A DNA stretch of 64,000 bases from Chloracidobacterium validum (GTDB taxonomy: Bacteria > Acidobacteriota > Blastocatellia > Chloracidobacteriales > Chloracidobacteriaceae), in contig NZ_CP072648.1 in the NCBI RefSeq assembly GCF_018304825.1, forward strand, positions 789,501 through 853,500, read 5' to 3'. Below, piece after piece: positions 33,697 to 44,677 of the stretch (position 1 is the stretch's first letter; every line of letters begins with the position of its first letter). A model generated the notes under the pieces. The model made no database searches and was not told the origin of the DNA. It saw only the letters and a list, made by a program, of their open reading frames with translations. Position numbers and translations under genes: made by a program.

Positions 33697-34716
33697 ATGA
33701 CCGAACTCATCAACCGCCAGTGGCGACTGGCTGCCCGCCCGGTGGGCAACTTCAAGGATACCGACTTCACTTGGCACGAAGAACCCGTGCCAGCACTCGC
33801 CGCCGGACAAGTCCGGGTTCGCAACATCTATCTTTCGCTCGACCCGACCAACCGTATTTGGGCCGCGCAGGATTCCTACCTGCCGGCCGTCCCGCTTGGC
33901 GACGTGATGCGGGGTGTCGCCATTGGCGTCGTCGAAGCGTCAACCCATGACGCACTTCCGGAAGGGACCTTCGTTCAAGGCTTGCTCGGCTGGCAGCTTT
34001 ACTATGTTGGTGATGGAAAAGGGCTGACGCCGATTACGAAAATTCCGGGACAGTCTTTGCTTCTGTACCACGGCGTTCTTGGGGCGATTGGCTTGACGGC
34101 CTACTTCGGGCTTCTCGATATCGGCAAGCCCAAGGCCGGTGAAACCTTGGTTGTTTCGGCCGCGGCCGGCGCCGTCGGCTCACTCGTCGGACAAATTGGA
34201 AAAATTATCGGGTGTCGGGTCGTTGGCATTGCCGGTGGGCCGGAAAAATGCCGCTGGATCGTCGAAGAACTCGGATTTGACGCTGCCATTGACTACAAGC
34301 ACGAAAACGTTGCTGCGGCACTGGCCAGCCACTGTCCGCAGGGCATTGACGTGTACTTCGACAATGTCGGTGGTGACATCCTCGATGCGGCACTGGCCCG
34401 CATGAACAATTTCGGACGTGTCGTTGCCTGCGGTGCCATTTCACAGTACACCGCCGACCGCCCGCCGGTCGGTCCGTCCAACTTCCTGCTGGTCGTGAGC
34501 AAGCGGTTGCGCATCGAAGGCTTCATCGTCCTCGACTATCTGCCCCGCGCCCAGGAAGCCATCCCGCAACTGCTCGGCTGGATTGCCAGCGGTCAGCTCA
34601 AGTATCGGCTCGATGTGGTGGATGGCCTCGAACAAGCCCCCCAAGCCGTACGCAAGCTGTTTGATGGCTCAAACCTGGGTAAGCTTGTCGTCAAGGTTTC
34701 AGAAGAACCCTCATGA
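33697..34716 (+). CDS. Zinc-independent MDR oxidoreductase (NADP-dependent, CurA/LTB4DH-like)
   Basis: A 339-residue medium-chain dehydrogenase/reductase. It lacks the zinc-binding cysteines and has the CurA/leukotriene-B4 12-hydroxydehydrogenase features: NIYLSLDPTNRIWA, LGDVMRGVAIG, YHGVLGAIGLTAYFGLLD, the cofactor loop VVSAAAGAVGSLVGQI, GIAGGPEKCRW, YFDNVGGDILDAAL and GRVVACGAISQY. Such enzymes reduce the double bond of alpha,beta-unsaturated ketones or aldehydes with NADPH, often to detoxify lipid peroxidation products. The substrate is not defined here. The lpxB start follows its stop by seven bases. Confidence 0.93.
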   Translation: MTELINRQWRLAARPVGNFKDTDFTWHEEPVPALAAGQVRVRNIYLSLDPTNRIWAAQDSYLPAVPLGDVMRGVAIGVVEASTHDALPEGTFVQGLLGWQLYYVGDGKGLTPITKIPGQSLLLYHGVLGAIGLTAYFGLLDIGKPKAGETLVVSAAAGAVGSLVGQIGKIIGCRVVGIAGGPEKCRWIVEELGFDAAIDYKHENVAAALASHCPQGIDVYFDNVGGDILDAALARMNNFGRVVACGAISQYTADRPPVGPSNFLLVVSKRLRIEGFIVLDYLPRAQEAIPQLLGWIASGQLKYRLDVVDGLEQAPQAVRKLFDGSNLGKLVVKVSEEPS

Positions 34717-34723
34717 CGCGCCA

Positions 34724-35923
34724 ATGACGGCCAGAGTCTTCATTGTTGCCGGCGAGGCTTCAGGCGATGCGCATGCCGCCGAATTGATTCACTGCCTCCA
34801 GACTCAGGCAGAAGTGGAAGGCGTGCCGCGCCTACACTGTTACGGCATGGGTGGCGACGGCCTGGCGGCGGCCGGCGTCGCCCCACTGGTGCGCATGGAA
34901 GCCGTCAGCGTCATCGGCATCGCCGAGGTGCTCCGCCACTTGCCGACGATCTGGCGGACGTTTCGCCAACTCATTGCTACCGTTGACCAACACCGTCCCG
35001 ACCTGGCCGTTCTGGTGGACTTCCCGGACTTCAACCTGCGTCTGGCGCGTCAGCTCAGGCGACGGGGCATTCCCATTGTGTGGTACATCAGTCCGCAGGT
35101 CTGGGCGTGGCGACGCGGCCGCATCCCGGCGCTCAAGCAACTCGTCACGGAAATGCTGGTCTTGTTTCCGTTCGAGGTGACGTTCTATGCCCAGCACGGC
35201 ATGGACGTGACATTCGTCGGGCACCCACTCCTGGACCGCGTGCCGCGCTTTTCGGCGGAGGAACAACAGCGAATCCGGGAACGTTTCGGAATAGCGCCGG
35301 ACAAGCGCATCGTCGCGCTGCTGCCGGGCAGTCGGCGCTCCGAACTCCGGCATTACCTTCAACCGATGCTCCTGGCCGCCGAACGGTTAGCGCGGCAGGA
35401 CGCGCGCGTGGCCTACGTGCTGCCCTGCGCGCCGTCGCTGGACGCGGCCGAGCTTGCCGAGCGCCTGCGTCAGACGAACGCCCCGGTTACCCTGACCTCC
35501 CATGCCTTTTACGAAAGCCTGGCCATTGCCGATGCGGCCGTGGTGGCGTCCGGCACCGCCACACTGGAAACGGCGCTGGTTGGGACGCCGATGGTCATTG
35601 TCGGCAAGGTTGCGCCGTTGACCGCGGCCTATCTGCGGCGTTTCGCGCCCCTGCCTTATGTCGGACTCGTCAACTACGTAATGGGTGACGTTGCCGTTCC
35701 AGAGCTGCTGCAAGAGCAAGTGACCGGCGAGAACATCGCCCATGCCCTTGGGCGTCTCCTTGCCGACCCAGCCGAACGGGAACGCTTGCAGTCCGTTTAC
35801 CAGGCGCTTCGCACCCGACTTGGTGAGCAAGGCGCTTCGGCGCGGGCCGCGCAAGCCGTCTGGCGACACTTGACGACCGTCTCACGGATGTCCCAGACAA
35901 CTGTGACGAGCGCGACCGGATAG
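34724..35923 (+). CDS. lpxB: Lipid-A-disaccharide synthase
   Basis: A 399-residue glycosyltransferase starting MTARVFIVAGEASGDAHAAEL at ATG 34724, the normal LpxB start. Other family segments: YGMGGDGLAAAGV, VSVIGIAEVLRHLP, DFPDFNLRLARQLRRRGIP, YISPQVWAWRRGRI, LLPGSRRSELRHYLQPML, ASGTATLETALVGTPMVI and VNYVMGDVAVPELLQEQVT. It joins UDP-diacylglucosamine and lipid X on the way to lipid A, so the cell makes LPS. Other lpx genes are not in the window. It probably forms a unit with the upstream oxidoreductase. Confidence 0.96.
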   Translation: MTARVFIVAGEASGDAHAAELIHCLQTQAEVEGVPRLHCYGMGGDGLAAAGVAPLVRMEAVSVIGIAEVLRHLPTIWRTFRQLIATVDQHRPDLAVLVDFPDFNLRLARQLRRRGIPIVWYISPQVWAWRRGRIPALKQLVTEMLVLFPFEVTFYAQHGMDVTFVGHPLLDRVPRFSAEEQQRIRERFGIAPDKRIVALLPGSRRSELRHYLQPMLLAAERLARQDARVAYVLPCAPSLDAAELAERLRQTNAPVTLTSHAFYESLAIADAAVVASGTATLETALVGTPMVIVGKVAPLTAAYLRRFAPLPYVGLVNYVMGDVAVPELLQEQVTGENIAHALGRLLADPAERERLQSVYQALRTRLGEQGASARAAQAVWRHLTTVSRMSQTTVTSATG

Positions 35924-35933
35924 GTTTTACAAC

Positions 35934-36722
35934 TTAGGGTTCAAGTCCCAGCGCCCGGAGTTTTTCCTTCAGCCGCTCCACTTCAGCCAAGGCGGCTTCC
36001 TTGGCGGCTCGTTCGCGTTCTTTAGCGGCTCGTTCGCGTTCTTTGGCGGCTCGTTCGCGTTCTTTGGCTGCCCGCTCTTGCTCGGCAGCGGCGCGAACTT
36101 CGGCCAGCGATTGAAACGGCGTTCCGTCGGGATAGAACAACCGCAACTCACCGTTGACCATTCGGAAGCTGATCCCCAGCCGCGGACTCCGCCAGCCATC
36201 CATGTCATCAATCGCAACCAGCGTTTTCCCCTGGCGCTGCCACCCCTGCAAGTCACCGGTCGGCACGTCATAGGCGTAGTACTCTTCCACGCCGTATCGC
36301 TCGTAAAAATCAAACTTTCGCGCTTCTTCATCGGGTTTGTTTGAGATTGACCAAAACTCAAACACGACTTGGGGCGGGATGTTATCTTCCTTCCACTGCA
36401 AGTAGCTCTGCCGCCGAAACCCACGCACCGACGGCGGTCGCCCAAAGGCCACCAGCACGTCCGGGGCGTGACAAATCCTGGGTTTTCCCTTGACCGGATA
36501 CCAGAGGATGTCACTTCCAACGAAGTCGTTCGGGAACAGCACTTCCAGATTGCTGCGGGTCTGCATGATGTAGATCGCATGCAGGTCAGAGTTCGACATG
36601 GGTTCACCATCTTCGGCCGGGTAGTACACCCCTTCGTCATACTCTGAAAAGGGATTGTCTCGTTCTCGAGCCAACTTGGGCAGCTTGGGCGCTGCGGATA
36701 GCAAGGTTGAGGACGTCGGCAT
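35934..36722 (-). CDS. Uma2-family (DUF820) PD-(D/E)XK-like protein with repeat tail
   Basis: A 262-residue protein of the Uma2/DUF820 group, common in cyanobacteria and acidobacteria. The putative nuclease core shows HAPDVLVAFGRPPSVRG, QVVFEFWSISNKPDEEARK (Glu and Lys-like positions), FYERYGVEEYYAYDVPTGDL and MDGWRSPRLGISF. The C-terminus is a charged coiled coil built from a seven-residue unit (AAKERER) repeated four times, ending EVERLKEKLRALGL, as in many family members. No activity has been proved for most of this family. It converges on lpxB with a 10-base gap. Confidence 0.85.
   Translation of the reverse strand: MPTSSTLLSAAPKLPKLARERDNPFSEYDEGVYYPAEDGEPMSNSDLHAIYIMQTRSNLEVLFPNDFVGSDILWYPVKGKPRICHAPDVLVAFGRPPSVRGFRRQSYLQWKEDNIPPQVVFEFWSISNKPDEEARKFDFYERYGVEEYYAYDVPTGDLQGWQRQGKTLVAIDDMDGWRSPRLGISFRMVNGELRLFYPDGTPFQSLAEVRAAAEQERAAKERERAAKERERAAKERERAAKEAALAEVERLKEKLRALGLEP
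36001..36068. repeat. Tandem 21-base repeats in the Uma2 tail
   Basis: The unit GGCGGCTCGTTCGCGTTCTTT is repeated three times almost exactly, and a fourth, diverged copy (GGCTGCCCGCTCTTGCTC) follows. It encodes the AAKERER heptad on the minus strand. Copy number probably varies between strains by slippage. Confidence 0.85.
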
Positions 36723-36822
36723 CGGGGAACCTCCCGCTCGGCACGTTGGGCCGTGCAGTGGCGCGGCCCGATCTTTCTGTTCGTGATTCTAACAGCCTGA
36801 CGCAACCCAGCGGCGCGATGCC

Positions 36823-37773
<951 letters not shown>

Positions 37774-37983
37774 GCCATCACCATTCTCTGGTAGAGAGCA
37801 TCGTAAGCCATCAGCGTGATTGAGTGTGCCCGCCGCCTACTATCTTGAACCCACGGCAACGTGTCAACGGCGGCCGGTTTGACTTGCGCCAGCCATCCGG
37901 GTGTGCTTTTCCATTGGCGACAAGCTGGTTCGATCCAGCGCCCAAAGTTACCAAGAATCTTTGCTTACGAAAGGTTTGACGCC

Positions 37984-40095
37984 GTGCGTTACCTCGCCTG
38001 CACACTTACCGCCGTGGTCGTCACGGTTTCTCTATCGGTCATGGCCCAAACAACTCACCCAACCCCGCCGACAGCCAAAAAAGAACCGCGCGTTTTTGAA
38101 CTGCATGGCGACAAGCGCGTGGATGAATACTTCTGGTTGCGCGATGACAAGCGCCAAAACCCCGAAGTCATCGCCTACCTCGAAGCCGAAAATGCTTACA
38201 CCGAAAGCGTCATGGCGCCGCACAAGGCGCTGGAGGAAAAGCTCTACCAGGAAATGCTCGGACGAATCAAGGAAACCGACTTGAGCGTTCCCTACAAGTA
38301 CGGCGGTTTTTTCTATTACTCCCGAACCGAGCAGGGCAAGCAGTACCCGATCTACTGCCGCAAAAAAGGCTCACTCGAAGCTTCAGAAGAAATGTTGATT
38401 GACCTCAATCAACTGGCCGAAGGCAAGGCGTTTATGGCGCTCGGCGCATTTGCGGTGAGTGACGATGGCCGCCTGCTCGCCTACACGACGGATGACTCCG
38501 GCTATCGGCAATACCGGCTGCACGTCAAGGACCTGACCACCGGTCAACTCCTGCCCGATACGGCCGAGCGCGTGACGAGCGTTGAGTGGGCGGCTGACAA
38601 CCGCACATTGTTTTTGGTGGTGGAAGACCCGGTGACCAAGCGCTCCAACAAACTCCTGCGGCACACGTTGGGCGGCGCTACCGTCGAAATTTTTGAAGAA
38701 AAGGACGAGCTTTACAACCTCGGCCTGGGTCGCACCAATGACCGGCAGTACCTCATTGCGCTCTCCATAAGCGCCACGACGAGTGAAGCTCGCTACTTGC
38801 CCAGCCGCCAACCCGATGGTGAGTTTCGGGTGCTGTTTCCGCGGGTTGATGGTATTCGCTATTTCGTTGAGCACCGCCGGGATGAGTGGTTCATCACCAC
38901 CCAGGATGGCGGCAAAAACTTCCGGGTCGTCCGCGCGCCGGTCGCCAATCCGGCGAAGGAAAACTGGCGTGAGTTCGTGCCGCATAGTCCCAGGGTGAAG
39001 ATTGACGCGCTCAACCTGTTTGCCAAGCACGCTGTTTTGGAAACCCGCGAAGACGGACTCGAAAGGTTGACGGTTTTTGACCTAGAGAGTGGCAAGTCAC
39101 ACCGCATCACGTTTCCCGAAGCCGCCTACACGGTTGGTGGCGCGACCAATGCGGAGTTTGACACGACGAAATTTCGTTATGCTTACGAGTCGCCAATCAC
39201 ACCACGCTCGGTCTATGAGTACGACCTCGATACCCGCGCCCAAACCTTGCTCAAGCAAAATGAAGTCGTGGGGGGCTATGACAAAGGGCAATACGTCACG
39301 AAACGGTTGTTTGCCACGGCAGCGGATGGCACAAAGATTCCCCTGACCGTTACCTACAAGAAGGGCCTGAAACGAACGGGCAAAAATCCAACGCTGCTGT
39401 ATGGCTACGGCAGCTACGGCATCTCGATTCCTGACGGGTTTTCATCCAACCGGTTGTCGTTGCTCAACCGCGGCATGATCTTCGCCGTTGCCCACATCCG
39501 GGGTGGTGGTGAAATGGGTGAGGAATGGCATGAGCAGGGCAAGATGATGCGGAAGAAAAACACGTTCACCGACTTCATCGCCTGCGCCGAGTTTCTGATC
39601 AAGGAAAAGTACACATCGCCCGACCGACTCGCCATTCAAGGCGGAAGCGCCGGGGGACTGCTGATGGGGGCAGTCACCAACCTGCGGCCTGACCTCTTTC
39701 GGGTGGTCATCTCGCAAGTTCCCTTTGTGGACGTGATGAATACCATGCTCGATGCGACCCTGCCGCTGACGACCGGCGAATATATCGAGTGGGGCAACCC
39801 CAATGAGAAGGCCGCTTATGACTACATGCGTTCCTATTCACCCTATGACAACCTCAAGTCTGGGGACTATCCATCCATGCTGGTCATAACGGCGCTCAAT
39901 GACAGCCAGGTGGCTTATTGGGAACCAGCCAAGTACGTGGCTCGCCTGCGCACGCTCAAGCGTGACCAGAACGTTCTGTTGCTCAAAACCAATTTGAGCG
40001 CCGGCCATGGCGGGGCATCGGGGCGCTATGATGCCTTGCGTGAAACGGCCTTTTACTACACGTTTCTACTCACGCAATTGGGCGTTGAGAAATAA
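37984..40095 (+). CDS. Prolyl oligopeptidase (S9A), exported
   Basis: A 703-residue S9A peptidase from a GTG at 37984, chosen because it opens a signal peptide ([20 protein letters not shown]) with AAAGG upstream; an ATG at 37861 would add 41 unsuitable residues. After [19 protein letters not shown] comes a seven-blade propeller (about 80-420) and the hydrolase domain. The catalytic Ser is in [15 protein letters not shown], Asp in [17 protein letters not shown] and His in [14 protein letters not shown]. Conserved [19 protein letters not shown] and [18 protein letters not shown] are present. It cuts short proline-containing peptides in the periplasm. Confidence 0.93.
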   Translation: MRYLACTLTAVVVTVSLSVMAQTTHPTPPTAKKEPRVFELHGDKRVDEYFWLRDDKRQNPEVIAYLEAENAYTESVMAPHKALEEKLYQEMLGRIKETDLSVPYKYGGFFYYSRTEQGKQYPIYCRKKGSLEASEEMLIDLNQLAEGKAFMALGAFAVSDDGRLLAYTTDDSGYRQYRLHVKDLTTGQLLPDTAERVTSVEWAADNRTLFLVVEDPVTKRSNKLLRHTLGGATVEIFEEKDELYNLGLGRTNDRQYLIALSISATTSEARYLPSRQPDGEFRVLFPRVDGIRYFVEHRRDEWFITTQDGGKNFRVVRAPVANPAKENWREFVPHSPRVKIDALNLFAKHAVLETREDGLERLTVFDLESGKSHRITFPEAAYTVGGATNAEFDTTKFRYAYESPITPRSVYEYDLDTRAQTLLKQNEVVGGYDKGQYVTKRLFATAADGTKIPLTVTYKKGLKRTGKNPTLLYGYGSYGISIPDGFSSNRLSLLNRGMIFAVAHIRGGGEMGEEWHEQGKMMRKKNTFTDFIACAEFLIKEKYTSPDRLAIQGGSAGGLLMGAVTNLRPDLFRVVISQVPFVDVMNTMLDATLPLTTGEYIEWGNPNEKAAYDYMRSYSPYDNLKSGDYPSMLVITALNDSQVAYWEPAKYVARLRTLKRDQNVLLLKTNLSAGHGGASGRYDALRETAFYYTFLLTQLGVEK

Positions 40096-40115
40096 ACCAA
40101 GGACACCCTGCGTCT

Positions 40116-41108
40116 ATGCTCATCAAACGGCCCGCCGACATCAAAAGCTCGGAAATTACCCCGGAGCAGGTGTATATCCACCGGCGGGCCTTCCTGCGGC
40201 AAGCCCTGGCGCAGGGGGCACTGACCGTCGGTTCGCTCGCGGCAACGACCGGGTTGTACTACCTGTTTGCCGGAGCGAACCGGCGGCCGCCGGCCGGTCT
40301 AGGTCCGGCCAAGTTGTCTGCCACACCGGTGCGCGACCCAGCCCTGACGGCCGACGAAGCCCTGACCGACTACGACGACATCACGCACTACAACAACTTT
40401 TATGAGTTTTCGACCGCCAAGCATGATGTCGCCTACGAGGCGCGGGCCCTGGTGACGCGCCCGTGGACAGTCGCGGTTGAAGGGGATGTCCACCGGCCGC
40501 GCGCGTTTGACCTTGACGAACTCACGCGCCTGTTTCCACTCGAAGAACGTGTTTACCGGCTGCGGTGCGTGGAAGGGTGGTCCATGGTGATTCCGTGGGT
40601 TGGGTTTCCGCTCGCAGACTTGCTCAAGCTGGTCGAGCCACTGGGGAAGGCCCAGTTTGTCGCCTTCGAGACCCTGCATGACCCGAAGCAGTTTCCGCTT
40701 CAGCGTGGGCGGCTGCTCGACTGGCCCTATCGGGAAGGGCTGCGCCTCGATGAAGCCTTCCATCCCCTGACGTTGCTGGCGGTTGGGCTTTACGGCAAAA
40801 CGCTCCCGAATCAAAACGGCGCGCCGCTGCGGCTGGTCGTGCCGTGGAAATACGGCTTCAAGAGCATCAAGTCCATCGTGCGCATCGTCGTCATGGACCA
40901 CATGCCACGCACCACCTGGCGGGAAGCCGTGCCACGCGAGTATGGGTTTTATGCCAATGTCAATCCCCAGGTGAGCCATCCCCGGTGGAGCCAGGCAACG
41001 GAACGGCGGATTGGCGAATTCACCCGGCGACCAACCCTGCTTTTCAACGGCTATGCCGACCAAGTGGCGTCGCTTTACGCCGGGATGGACCTGCGGAAGT
41101 ACTACTGA
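40116..41108 (+). CDS. msrP: Protein-methionine-sulfoxide reductase, molybdenum subunit
   Basis: A 330-residue sulfite-oxidase-fold protein of the MsrP/YedY type. A twin-arginine signal (HRRAFLRQ, then [17 protein letters not shown]) shows Tat export. Molybdopterin ligand Cys lies in [25 protein letters not shown]. Family segments [50 protein letters not shown] and [17 protein letters not shown] are present. It repairs oxidised methionine in periplasmic proteins with electrons from MsrQ. The msrQ gene, often next door, is not adjacent here. It follows the oligopeptidase by 20 bases, so both may be co-transcribed. Confidence 0.95.
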   Translation: MLIKRPADIKSSEITPEQVYIHRRAFLRQALAQGALTVGSLAATTGLYYLFAGANRRPPAGLGPAKLSATPVRDPALTADEALTDYDDITHYNNFYEFSTAKHDVAYEARALVTRPWTVAVEGDVHRPRAFDLDELTRLFPLEERVYRLRCVEGWSMVIPWVGFPLADLLKLVEPLGKAQFVAFETLHDPKQFPLQRGRLLDWPYREGLRLDEAFHPLTLLAVGLYGKTLPNQNGAPLRLVVPWKYGFKSIKSIVRIVVMDHMPRTTWREAVPREYGFYANVNPQVSHPRWSQATERRIGEFTRRPTLLFNGYADQVASLYAGMDLRKYY

Positions 41109-41126
41109 TCTCCGGCAGGTGAAACG

Positions 41127-41144
41127 CCGCCCGTCTTTGGGCGG
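41127..41144. terminator. Hairpin between convergent msrP and glycosyltransferase genes
   Basis: CCGCCC (41127-41132) pairs with GGGCGG (41139-41144) around GTCTTT. It sits in the 69-base gap between two converging genes, where a bidirectional terminator is expected. No strong T run is present on either side. Confidence 0.45.
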
Positions 41145-41177
41145 GATGGCGGGTTGGGTGGCGTCCCCTTTGGTGGT

Positions 41178-42347
41178 TCAAACCCGATTGGCTTTGAGGT
41201 CAGCCAGCGGGTAGTACGTGCCGCGCCAGGTGATACCGCCGGTGATGAGTGTCCGCAGCGTCGCGTTCCAAACGATGAACGCAAAGAGCCCAATCGTCGC
41301 CGGAAACAGTGGGACATGCCACCACTTGACGCCATGCCGCAGTGAGTTGTCGGCATAGAGCGCCAGCCCAAGCAGTCCGTTGAGCAAGTTGAGCTGCCAC
41401 ACCCAGCCGGTCGTCAGGAGCAGCGCCACCCACGGCCACCCAAACAAGACAAAGAGCGTCAGCGGTCCGGCAATGGCCAGCGTTAGGCTGTAATCCATCC
41501 CGGCAAAAACATTTTTCTCAAGACCTTTGATGAGTTCCCAAAGGGAGCGATACCACGTCACGGCTAGTAATCCACGTCCCGCGACCAGTTCTTGTCGTCC
41601 GCCGCTGCATTTGATGATTTTGCCGAGCTTCATGTCGTCATCGGGACGCAGGCAAATGACGGCATGGGTGCCGGCCCGGTCATAGGCCACGCGACGAACC
41701 AAGTTGAACGCTCCAATCCCAACGAAAACGCGGCTTTTGGGGTCACGCGCCCGCCAGGGGCGGACAAACATCGAGAAACACATCGTGAAGGTTCCGAAAA
41801 AGGCCGTCAGCCACACCCCAGGCATCTGAACATCCGGCCCAACCGCGACATGATCCAGTCCCTCGGTGACTGCAAATGCGACAGCACGGCGAACGACGCT
41901 CGGATGCATCACGATGTCGGCATCCGTGAAAAGCAAGAAATCGCCCTGCGCCGCCTGCGCGCCAACCCAGTGGGCGTGGTTTTTCCCCAACCAACCAGGT
42001 GGCAAGGTCGTTATGGTCACAACCTTGAGCGTCGGATGCTCGCGCTGGATTTGGGCGAGTATCGAACCCGTGGCATCCGTCGAGCGGTCATTGACGACGA
42101 TGATTTCGAGCGCTGGATACTCTTGCGCCAGTAGCGAGCGCAGCGCTGGCGCGATGGTTTCCGCTTCGTTACGAGCCGCGACGATCACGCTCACAGTCGC
42201 ATCGGTGCGGGCTTCCGGGGCTGTCACGTCCGCCAAAAACCGAATGGCCCGATTCCCGCGCCCAAGCGCAACGAGCGATATAGCCAGCACGGTGCCGGTG
42301 ATGATCGCCAGCCATTGCATAACAGATTCAATCAGGATGAGTGACAT
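41178..42347 (-). CDS. Membrane glycosyltransferase family 2 (HpnB/CrtQ-like)
   Basis: A 389-residue protein from ATG 42347 with AAGGAGA upstream. An N-terminal membrane helix (MQWLAIITGTVLAISLVAL) is followed by a GT-A domain with VSVIVAARNEAETIAPAL, IIVVNDRSTDATG, PPGWLGKNHAHWVGA, FLLFTDADIVM (DxD) and AVICLRPDDDMKLGK. About four C-terminal membrane helices follow. The GWLGKNHA motif is typical of hopanoid (HpnB) and carotenoid (CrtQ) glycosyltransferases. The acceptor is probably a lipid or terpenoid but is not certain. It converges on msrP. Confidence 0.88.
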   Translation of the reverse strand: MSLILIESVMQWLAIITGTVLAISLVALGRGNRAIRFLADVTAPEARTDATVSVIVAARNEAETIAPALRSLLAQEYPALEIIVVNDRSTDATGSILAQIQREHPTLKVVTITTLPPGWLGKNHAHWVGAQAAQGDFLLFTDADIVMHPSVVRRAVAFAVTEGLDHVAVGPDVQMPGVWLTAFFGTFTMCFSMFVRPWRARDPKSRVFVGIGAFNLVRRVAYDRAGTHAVICLRPDDDMKLGKIIKCSGGRQELVAGRGLLAVTWYRSLWELIKGLEKNVFAGMDYSLTLAIAGPLTLFVLFGWPWVALLLTTGWVWQLNLLNGLLGLALYADNSLRHGVKWWHVPLFPATIGLFAFIVWNATLRTLITGGITWRGTYYPLADLKANRV

Positions 42348-42589
42348 AACAGTCTCCTTGGCGGCTGTCACACCGGCAGTCCCAGGCCGGGACAGTATCG
42401 AGGAAAAGCACCTCGGTATCCAGTCGGCTGGCGGCCAGGTGCCGCCACGCTCGGGCCTCCCACGGCACAGTCCTCGCCAATTTGTGGAGCGCAACGACTG
42501 TGTGTTGTCGGACTGGGCCGGCCGTGCGATATAACGTAGCCTCAGCTGTGCCGAGGCCTTAGACAGAAAGCGAGTGACGAAACGTTGTG

Positions 42590-43579
42590 ATGCCTTCACC
42601 CTCAACCGTGCGGTCAAACCCGCCTAGCCTTGCTCTCCGTGGCGTCGCCGAGCAGTTGCAGGCGCTCGAAGCCGCCATTGAAACGGTCGTCCGTGGTAAG
42701 CACAGTGTTGTCCGGCTGGCGCTGGTCACGCTCGTGGCCGACGGTCACTTGCTCATCGAAGACGTGCCCGGCGTCGGCAAAACAACGCTTGCCCGAACGC
42801 TCGCCCGCACCCTGGATTGTTCGTTTCAGCGCATTCAATTCACCAGCGATCTGCTGCCGAGTGACGTGTTGGGACTGAGCGTCTATGACCAGCCAACCGG
42901 CCGCTTCGAATTCCGTCAGGGGCCGATTTTTGCCAATGTCGTCTTGGCGGATGAGATCAACCGGACGACACCCAAAACCCAGAGCTGTCTGCTCGAAGCC
43001 ATGGCCGAAGGGCGCGTGACGATTGAAAATCAGACCTTTGACTTACCTAAGCCGTTTATCGTCCTGGCGACGCAAAATCCGGTCGAGCATCACGGCACGT
43101 ACCCGCTGCCGGAATCCCAACTTGATCGCTTCACCATGCGGTTGAGCATGGGCTATCCCGCCGCTGAAGATGAGCGTCAAATCCTGCTTGGCAAGTCCCA
43201 GCGTGACCCACTGCTGGAACTCACGCCGGTGCTGGCGGCCACGGATGTGCTCGACCTGCAAGAGCGCGCCCGCGCCGTCCGGGTAGATGACGCACTGGTG
43301 GATTACTTGCTCCGTATCGTCAATGCCACGCGGACGTCGGAGTTGCTCGAAATGGGCGTCAGCCCACGGGGCAGCCTGGCGCTCTTTCGCGCGGCGCAGG
43401 CACAAGCGCTTTTTGATGGACGCGACTACTGTGTGCCGGACGACATCAAGGGGCTGGCTGTTCCGGTGCTGTCCCACCGCATCATGGTCAACCCCCGCTA
43501 CGCCAGCGGCTCACGCCAAACCGACGACGCCCAATCGGCGCTCGATGACATCCTCAAGACGGTGGCCGTTCCGGTCTAA
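42590..43579 (+). CDS. MoxR-family AAA+ ATPase
   Basis: A 329-residue MoxR ATPase starting at ATG 42590 (a GTG just before it is equally possible). Motifs: LLIEDVPGVGKTTLARTLART (Walker A), QFTSDLLPSDVLGLSVYD, VVLADEINRTTPKTQSCLLEAM (Walker B), TQNPVEHHGTYPLPESQLDRF and the lid GVSPRGSLALFRAAQAQAL. MoxR proteins act as chaperones, commonly with DUF58 and VWA proteins encoded nearby. None of those is adjacent, so its partner is elsewhere. The 242-base gap upstream contains a weak promoter-like TATAAC (42530-42535). Confidence 0.94.
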   Translation: MPSPSTVRSNPPSLALRGVAEQLQALEAAIETVVRGKHSVVRLALVTLVADGHLLIEDVPGVGKTTLARTLARTLDCSFQRIQFTSDLLPSDVLGLSVYDQPTGRFEFRQGPIFANVVLADEINRTTPKTQSCLLEAMAEGRVTIENQTFDLPKPFIVLATQNPVEHHGTYPLPESQLDRFTMRLSMGYPAAEDERQILLGKSQRDPLLELTPVLAATDVLDLQERARAVRVDDALVDYLLRIVNATRTSELLEMGVSPRGSLALFRAAQAQALFDGRDYCVPDDIKGLAVPVLSHRIMVNPRYASGSRQTDDAQSALDDILKTVAVPV

Positions 43580-43604
43580 GCGGAATCTGGTCTAAGCGGA
43601 ATTT
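43573..43604. repeat. Tandem 16-base duplication across the moxR stop codon
   Basis: GGTCTAAGCGGAATCT (43573-43588) is repeated as GGTCTAAGCGGAATTT (43589-43604) with one mismatch. The first copy contains the moxR stop codon TAA at 43577-43579; the second lies in the 43-base gap before the convergent lytic transglycosylase gene. Confidence 0.8.
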
Positions 43605-43622
43605 GGATGCGCATCCCCAAGC

Positions 43623-44582
43623 CTAACGATTGGTCAGCAAGGGAACCCCATCGCGGATGATAACCCGCAATGGCTCCGGCGTCGGTTCATCTGGTGGAGT
43701 CGTCGCTGTGGGTTTGGGTGATGCTGGCTTGGTGGTGTGGTGGGATGGCCGCCCATAACGTGCCAGGATAGCTTTGACATAGTGCTTCGTTTCAGCAATG
43801 TTTGGCACTTGGTAGCCATTGCGGATGACCCGGTGCTCGCCAGCGTTGTAGCCGGCTAGGGCCAACGACACGTCACCATTGAACATGTCAAGCAGCAACC
43901 GAAGGTACTTGACGCCGCCTTCGATATTTTGACGCGCGTCAAAAACATTCCGCGTTCCCATGCGTGCGGCTGTGCCGTCAATCAACTGCATCAACCCTTT
44001 GGCACCGGCCGTTGATACGGCGTACGGGTTGAAGCCTGACTCCTGGCGTATGACTTCGACGATGAGTTTCGGATCAACGCCATATTTGGTTGCCATTTCC
44101 ATAATGATGGCGTCCAGGTCTGGCTTACCGGTTGAAATCGGCGCCAGTGGCGCAGCCGGGAGGACATCGCCTTTGGGTGGCGGGGGAAGGGCGCGGCTCA
44201 CCAGCACCCAGTTGCCATTCGCGTCCTGACGCGCAATTAGTTCCGCAAATGGCGTTTCGTCGGCGGAGGGCGCATCGGTTGGCGGCTTGGTTTCAGCCTG
44301 CGCCGCGCCGGAAAGCGGAGGGGCCGCGGCCCCTGTGACCGGGGGCGCATCGCTCTGCGCGGGCGCATCCTGAGCTGGCGTCACGGGAAGCGTTCGCGGT
44401 ACGCGGAAGTCGTCATTGGTATGCGTCCGTTGGTAAGGCGCAGTCTCCTGGGCCACAGTGTCAACGCTCAACATCAACACACTGACCGCAACCAGAGCCG
44501 AAAACGGCCAGGACGGCAACCAAATCAAGCCAAGTGCTACCGACGCAGCGCGCGCCGCCTGCTGGATAATTCGATTCATCAT
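43623..44582 (-). CDS. Soluble lytic murein transglycosylase, exported
   Basis: A 319-residue protein from ATG 44582 or the ATG next to it. A basic and hydrophobic start (AARAASVALGLIWLPSWPF, then ALVAVSVLMLSVDTVAQ) is a signal peptide. A Pro/Ala-rich linker (about 50-140) follows. The SLT domain has KYGVDPKLIVEVIRQESGFNP (catalytic Glu in QES), TAGAKGLMQLIDGTAARMG, NIEGGVKYLRLLLDMFNGD and LALAGYNAGEHRV, all conserved. It cleaves the glycan strand of peptidoglycan in the periplasm with 1,6-anhydro-MurNAc products. A Pro-rich tail ends with a basic patch. No LysM domain is seen. Confidence 0.9.
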   Translation of the reverse strand: MMNRIIQQAARAASVALGLIWLPSWPFSALVAVSVLMLSVDTVAQETAPYQRTHTNDDFRVPRTLPVTPAQDAPAQSDAPPVTGAAAPPLSGAAQAETKPPTDAPSADETPFAELIARQDANGNWVLVSRALPPPPKGDVLPAAPLAPISTGKPDLDAIIMEMATKYGVDPKLIVEVIRQESGFNPYAVSTAGAKGLMQLIDGTAARMGTRNVFDARQNIEGGVKYLRLLLDMFNGDVSLALAGYNAGEHRVIRNGYQVPNIAETKHYVKAILARYGRPSHHTTKPASPKPTATTPPDEPTPEPLRVIIRDGVPLLTNR

Positions 44583-44677
44583 AAGCCAAAACCATTCGGT
44601 GCTGGCTAGCTTAAGATGGACTTTCCAGGCTGTCAACGCGCTGGATGGTGCGCTGGTGTGCCGCGGCCACCGCCTGC

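Noticed and set aside
37922-37942. tRNA T-arm-like sequence (GCTGG TTCGAT CCAGC) upstream of the prolyl oligopeptidase gene
   Set aside because: The loop has six bases, not seven, and no acceptor, D or anticodon arm is found around it.
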